From contig MU621538.1 of the NCBI GenBank assembly GCA_025399215.1, positions 1 through 11,528 of the forward strand: DNA of 11,528 bases, in the 5' to 3' direction. The notes beneath the pieces were generated by a model that searched no databases, was not told where the DNA came from, and worked only from the letters and a program-made list of their open reading frames with translations. Shown here piece by piece: positions 8,464-11,528 of the stretch; the stretch's first letter is position 1; each line of letters begins with the position of its first letter. The stretch comes from Globomyces pollinis-pini. Lineage: Eukaryota > Chytridiomycota > Chytridiomycetes > Rhizophydiales > Globomycetaceae. The translations under genes and the position numbers were made by a program.

Positions 8464-8905
8464 ACTTTAGGGTAATAATAAAAAAACTTTATTTCAGAAA
8501 TTATGATATGTTTAGTATTATTGAGTCAAATGATTTACAAATTAGCATACTTCCAGTGGAAATATCTTCGATTGGAATCAATTGATTAAAAAACCAACAT
8601 GATATCTTTATTCTATGACGTGATTTTTGTAATAGGTCATTCATCATCATACACAGGTATGATATCATGACTCTACATATCTAAAATGTTTCAAAAGTTT
8701 CACTATCACTCTTGTAAATGACCAATAGAATCATTAGAAATGATGTCACAAGCCATACGCCCGGTTACACACTGAAAGGTTTTTGGTATGGTGAAACATT
8801 TTGGTAATGTGTACATTTTACCCACTATTTTTGACAGGCTTATGTTTGTTTCATTCACCTTTTAGTTTAAATACTAAAATCCCGAAATCAGTATCTTAAT
8901 TCCTA
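8464..8905. promoter_or_regulatory. Intergenic: 3' end of front-end desaturase and promoter of ABCG gene
   Basis: 442 bp with no coding signal. From the left it holds the AATAAA of the desaturase (8477-8482), a CRE-like TGACGTGA (8616-8623), and a 10-bp palindrome ATGATATCAT (8659-8668), with the shorter CATGATATC at about 8599. TTTTGGTA occurs twice (8781-8788, 8799-8806). An inverted repeat TTTTAGT-TTAAAT-ACTAAAA (8860-8879) overlaps a TATA-like TTTAAATA (8866-8873), 33 nt before the ABCG ATG. The regulatory roles are inferred only. Confidence 0.4.
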
Positions 8906-10809
8906 ATGGACAAACCGGAACATTTATCAATCAAAATCAAAGAACAATTCACATTTGCATGGGAGCATGTATCTTATACTGTAAAGGTGGTTCAAGACAA
9001 GAAGACTGAAAACAAAACGTTGCTTTTTGATATGTCTGGAAATCTAAAATCCGGTGAAATGTGTGCTATTATGGGTGGTTCTGGAGCTGGGAAATCGACA
9101 CTTCTTTCAATTTTGTCAGGAAGGGTAAAGGATGGTACTATTACAGGTTCTATCACCTTGGGTGGAGCTAAAAGAAACCCAAAAACATGGGCAAATGATT
9201 ATTCATTGGTTGAACAGGACGATTTATTTCATTCACAGTTGACTGTGGAAGAAACATTGATGTTTGCTGCCAACTTTCGATTACCTTCTTCTGCAACTTC
9301 AAATTCAAAAAAAAGCAGAGTCAATGATATAATCATGGACTTGGGACTGAATGCCTGCAGGAATACTGTAATAGGAGGTGATGGACTGAGGGGAATATCA
9401 GGAGGTGAAAGAAAGAGAGTCTCAATTGCTGTTGAATTAATCTCTAACCCCAAAGTACTCATATTGGATGAGCCAACATCTGGACTGGATAGCTTTACGT
9501 CCTACAATGTAATCAAGATGATAAAAGGTATGGCTAAAAAGAGAAATATCATCGTACTGATGACCATACATCAACCTAGAAATGATATTATTAACATGCT
9601 TGACAACATACTATTACTATCAGCGGGAAAAACATTGTTTTTTGGCTCACCATATCAAGCCATGAAATATTTTTCACTTATGGGATATCCATTACCTAGA
9701 AACACCAATAGCGCAGATTTCTTCCTCGACATTGTGTCGCTGGATCAACGGAGCGACCTGTTGTTAGCTAGTAGTAAGGAACGAATTGGGATCTTTTTCG
9801 ATGCATGGCAAAATGTGATTAAAGATCGAGAATCATTAAACATGATACTGCCAAGGCGAGACAGTAACCCAGTAGTTAATGTAATACTTTTACTTTTCTA
9901 ACCCTTTATAGTTCAGTCATTATGCCAACCCTTACGTTTCAATATTTTATGAATTCTTTGTTCTACTCAAGCGTAATTGGATGATTGTTTGTCGTGACAA
10001 AATCAGCTTCTATGCTTCTATGGTATCATCACTGTTTGTATCACTACTAATGGGTGCGTTATTCTGGAAATCCGGAACTGATTCCAAAGGAACCCAAAAC
10101 AAAACTGGGTTACTTTTCTTTATGACCATTTACATATCTTTTCAAAATGTCATTATTTTAATGGTACTTTTTTGGTTTTCTAATCAGCCAGGCCAAATAT
10201 ATAAGTGAAAGACAAATAACGAAGCGAGAGAGAGCTGCCAACAGCTACAGGCCCTTTTCTGCTTTTATAACCAAATGGTTAGCTGACGTACCAACCACAG
10301 TATTCTCTACCCTGGTGTTCGCACTTCCTTTGTACCCAATGGTTGGCTTAAGGGATGAAGTGGATATTTTTCTGGTATTTATTGGAGTTCTGGTACTACA
10401 TGGACTGGTATCGTCTAGTCTGGGAGCATTCATTTCAGTCTGTATGCCCAATCTCACCACAGGAATGATTGTGGGACCAGTAGTGGTTGTGGTATTTTTG
10501 TTATATGGAGGACCAATTGTTAATTTAGCACTTATTCCAATTGCACTAAGATGGTTCCGCTATGTTTCTTTAATTACAAACTCTACTGGAGCTTTGATGA
10601 AGAATGAATTTATAGGTGCAAAATTGACTTGTCCTCCAAATTCTTTGGTTTGTTTTAAGGAAGGAAAAGATGTACTAAAACAATTCTCATTGGATGATCC
10701 ACCAATTTGGGTTGATATTTCACTGAACGCAGGAATACTTGTAGCATTTCTTCTATTTGGGGCGATGATGTTTTCCATTAAAACTAAACCGTTAATGAAA
10801 CTGAAATGA
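8906..10809 (+). CDS. ABCG (White) subfamily half transporter
   Basis: Three exons, 8906-9880, 9912-10163 and 10192-10809, are joined in phase by a 31-nt and a 28-nt intron. They give 614 residues, the usual length of an ABCG half transporter (NBD then TMD). Seen in order: Walker A GGSGAGKST (57-65), Q-loop Gln104, signature ISGGERKR (164-171), Walker B LILDEP (185-190), the PTSGLDS D-loop, and switch His222 in TIHQP. After the first splice comes the connecting helix and TM1 (FFVLLKRNWMIVCRDK). After the second comes ISERQITKRERAANSYRPF, the conserved ABCG stretch, then the last helices. A short extracellular loop with Cys residues (LTCPPNSLVCF) precedes the final helix. These proteins dimerise and export lipids, sterols or drugs. 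The substrate is not predictable here. The start is placed 33 nt after a TATA-like box. AATAAA follows at 10851-10856. Confidence 0.92.
9881..9911 (+). other. 31-nt intron 1 of the ABCG gene
   Basis: GTAATA...CTTTATAG with a consensus CTAAC branch site (9898-9902) about 10 nt before the AG. It is phase 0 and joins NPVVN to FSHYANPY. Read-through ends within seven codons at TAA. Confidence 0.9.
10164..10191 (+). other. 28-nt intron 2 of the ABCG gene
   Basis: GTACTT...CAGCCAG. The AG at 10190-10191 is chosen because it gives phase 0 and the conserved junction VIILM-AKYISERQ. The earlier CAG, four bases upstream, would lead to a stop at once. CTAAT serves as a likely branch site. Confidence 0.88.
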
Positions 10810-10947
10810 ATGCATACGCAATGTTTACATCCTGTATATTCAAATGTAATAATAAATGCTATCTTTGTATATAATGCGAGTTTTGTTCAGATTCTGTTAT
10901 AAATCCTTGATTATTTCACTTTCAGTATTCTATTATCCCATCGTGAC

Positions 10948-11335
10948 ATGCCTAAAGCTCTGGTGCTGAAATATTGATTTTTTTTCTTGACTAGACTCGA
11001 AGTGATGAAATAGGAAAAGACTACAAATTCAATAGTTTCATAAAGGGTTGCAGGATAATTCATTCCTGTTTGGGAAATATACGATATATTAACTGGATTG
11101 CTATTGCAAAACAACAGGACAGGAAATATCAGTCGACTTGACCTTAATCACAAAAAATTATTCGGTCTTTGGTATCAAAACTGCAGTTAGATTGATCGAT
11201 CGTACCTTACAACTATCAAAAATATTGGATCAAGATATGACTTGTAAAAACGTGTCAACTAATGTTTCACAAATACAATGTCTCTTCAACAGTTTAGAAC
11301 GATCTGATTCGCAAAGTTCCCCAATCCACGACTAA
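10948..11335 (+). CDS. Possible small intron-split gene, unrecognised
   Basis: ATG at 10948 encodes MPKAL, then a 32-nt intron (10963-10994, GTGCTG...TTGACTAG with a T-rich tract) leads into an open block at 10995-11141. This reads TRSDEIGKDYKFNSF, then a helix-like part ending NWIAIAKQQDRKY. A second open block in the next frame (to TAA 11335) encodes KTAVRLIDRTLQLSKILDQD and a polar tail. The two blocks need a further splice. One option is 5' GTCGAC at about 11132 to TTAG at 11190, giving about 98 residues. Another is an intron from about 11067 to 11131. Neither has strong sites, so a frameshifted gene is also possible. TATAAAT (10898-10904) lies 44-50 nt before the ATG, similar to other genes here. 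I recognise no family and propose no function. Confidence 0.35.
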
Positions 11336-11342
11336 TTGATGC

Positions 11343-11351
11343 GCACGTTTT
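11343..11351 (+). promoter_or_regulatory. PHO-box-like site (GCACGTTTT) upstream of the phosphate permease
   Basis: The 9-mer GCACGTTTT is one of the two consensus forms bound by the yeast phosphate-starvation regulator Pho4. It ends 52 bp before the permease ATG at 11404. A second CACGTTTT lies on the opposite strand at 11254-11247. Seen directly in sequence; binding in this organism is inferred. Confidence 0.45.
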
Positions 11352-11403
11352 TAAACTATCGTTAGATAAAAGGAGTTGGAATTTCTCCATGTAAATCATT
11401 AAA

Positions 11404-11528
11404 ATGGTCAACGTATTACCACAATTTGCTCAGTATGCTTGGTTCTTTCCAGTCGGTACTGTCGTTGCATTTGTCATGGGTGCAGGTATGGGTGCTAACG
11501 AGCTGTCATCAAACTGGGGGACAGTTTT
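11404..11528 (+). CDS. Pho4/PiT-family phosphate permease, N-terminus (truncated by right edge)
   Basis: ATG at 11404 opens a frame of 41 complete codons to the edge. It encodes MVNVLPQFAQYAWFFPVGTV, then VAFVMGAGMGANELSSNWGT. One transmembrane helix followed by a G-A-N-[DE] signature and a Gly-Thr is the start of PiT/Pho89-type phosphate symporters, where the usual form is GANDVANSFGT. These import inorganic phosphate with Na+ or H+ at the plasma membrane, often when phosphate is scarce. Here the signature is diverged (NELSSNW for NDVANSF). The PHO-box-like site just upstream agrees with this call. Only about 7% of a normal protein is visible, and an intron beyond the edge is possible. Confidence 0.72.
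   Translation, partial: MVNVLPQFAQYAWFFPVGTVVAFVMGAGMGANELSSNWGTV

Noticed and set aside
8659..8668. ATGATATCAT palindrome as an attachment or transposon end
   Set aside because: It is short and A+T-rich, with no target duplication or transposase nearby; likely chance.
9229..9462. 77-codon minus-strand frame
   Set aside because: It is antisense to the ABC nucleotide-binding domain.
9881..10191. ABCG gene as a pseudogene broken by stops
   Set aside because: Two GT-AG introns of 31 and 28 nt restore a full-length 614-residue protein with all family motifs.
10245..10778. Two minus-strand frames of about 71 codons
   Set aside because: Both are antisense to exon 3 of the ABCG gene, whose plus reading matches the conserved membrane domain.
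10911..11114. 67-codon minus-strand frame
   Set aside because: It has no ATG at its start and is antisense to the more protein-like plus-strand blocks with a TATA box.

Overview
The window looks like nuclear DNA of a fungus, probably an early-diverging or otherwise compact-genome lineage. The evidence is a fungal-type fatty acid synthase beta region, a siderophore-type MFS carrier, a fungal AMID/AIFM2-like oxidoreductase and a half-size ABCG transporter, all A+T-rich and closely packed. The genes carry GT-AG introns of only about 28-33 nt. TAA, TAG and TGA all act as stops, so the standard code fits. I cannot name the species.

Layout, left to right. At 1-1083 (minus) is the 5' part of a type I fatty acid synthase gene (acyltransferase end of the beta subunit), running off the left edge. 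1084-2338 has no gene I can name, but holds an exon chain on the minus strand (about 1620-2176) and a short open frame with one predicted membrane helix (1299-1484, minus). 2339-3573 (minus) is a two-exon AMID/AIFM2-like FAD/NAD(P)H oxidoreductase. It is divergent, over a 238-bp spacer, from a two-exon siderophore-iron-transporter-like MFS gene (3812-5434, plus). This MFS gene converges on a single-exon, bacterial-looking acyl desaturase (5554-6702, minus). That desaturase is in turn divergent from a cytochrome-b5-fused front-end desaturase (7126-8463, plus). An ABCG half transporter in three exons follows (8906-10809, plus). Then comes a tentative small intron-split gene (10948-11335, plus). 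Last is the 5' end of a Pho4-family phosphate permease (11404 to the right edge) with a PHO-box-like site just upstream.

Four of the seven recognised genes can be linked to lipids or membranes: de novo fatty acid synthesis, two desaturation steps sharing a 423-bp divergent promoter, and an ABCG exporter that may move lipids. The oxidoreductase family also acts at membranes on quinone substrates. The MFS carrier and phosphate permease are nutrient importers. Whether this is a functional cluster or chance packing cannot be decided from one window.

Several genes appear broken if read as simple open frames, but tiny introns restore each one in phase. No CRISPR array, rRNA, tRNA or recognisable transposon was seen. 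The most useful leads are the tiny introns, the N-terminal extension of the FAS, the bacterial-like desaturase, the altered histidine box of the second desaturase, the altered FAD-loop of the oxidoreductase, and two unrecognised small-gene loci.
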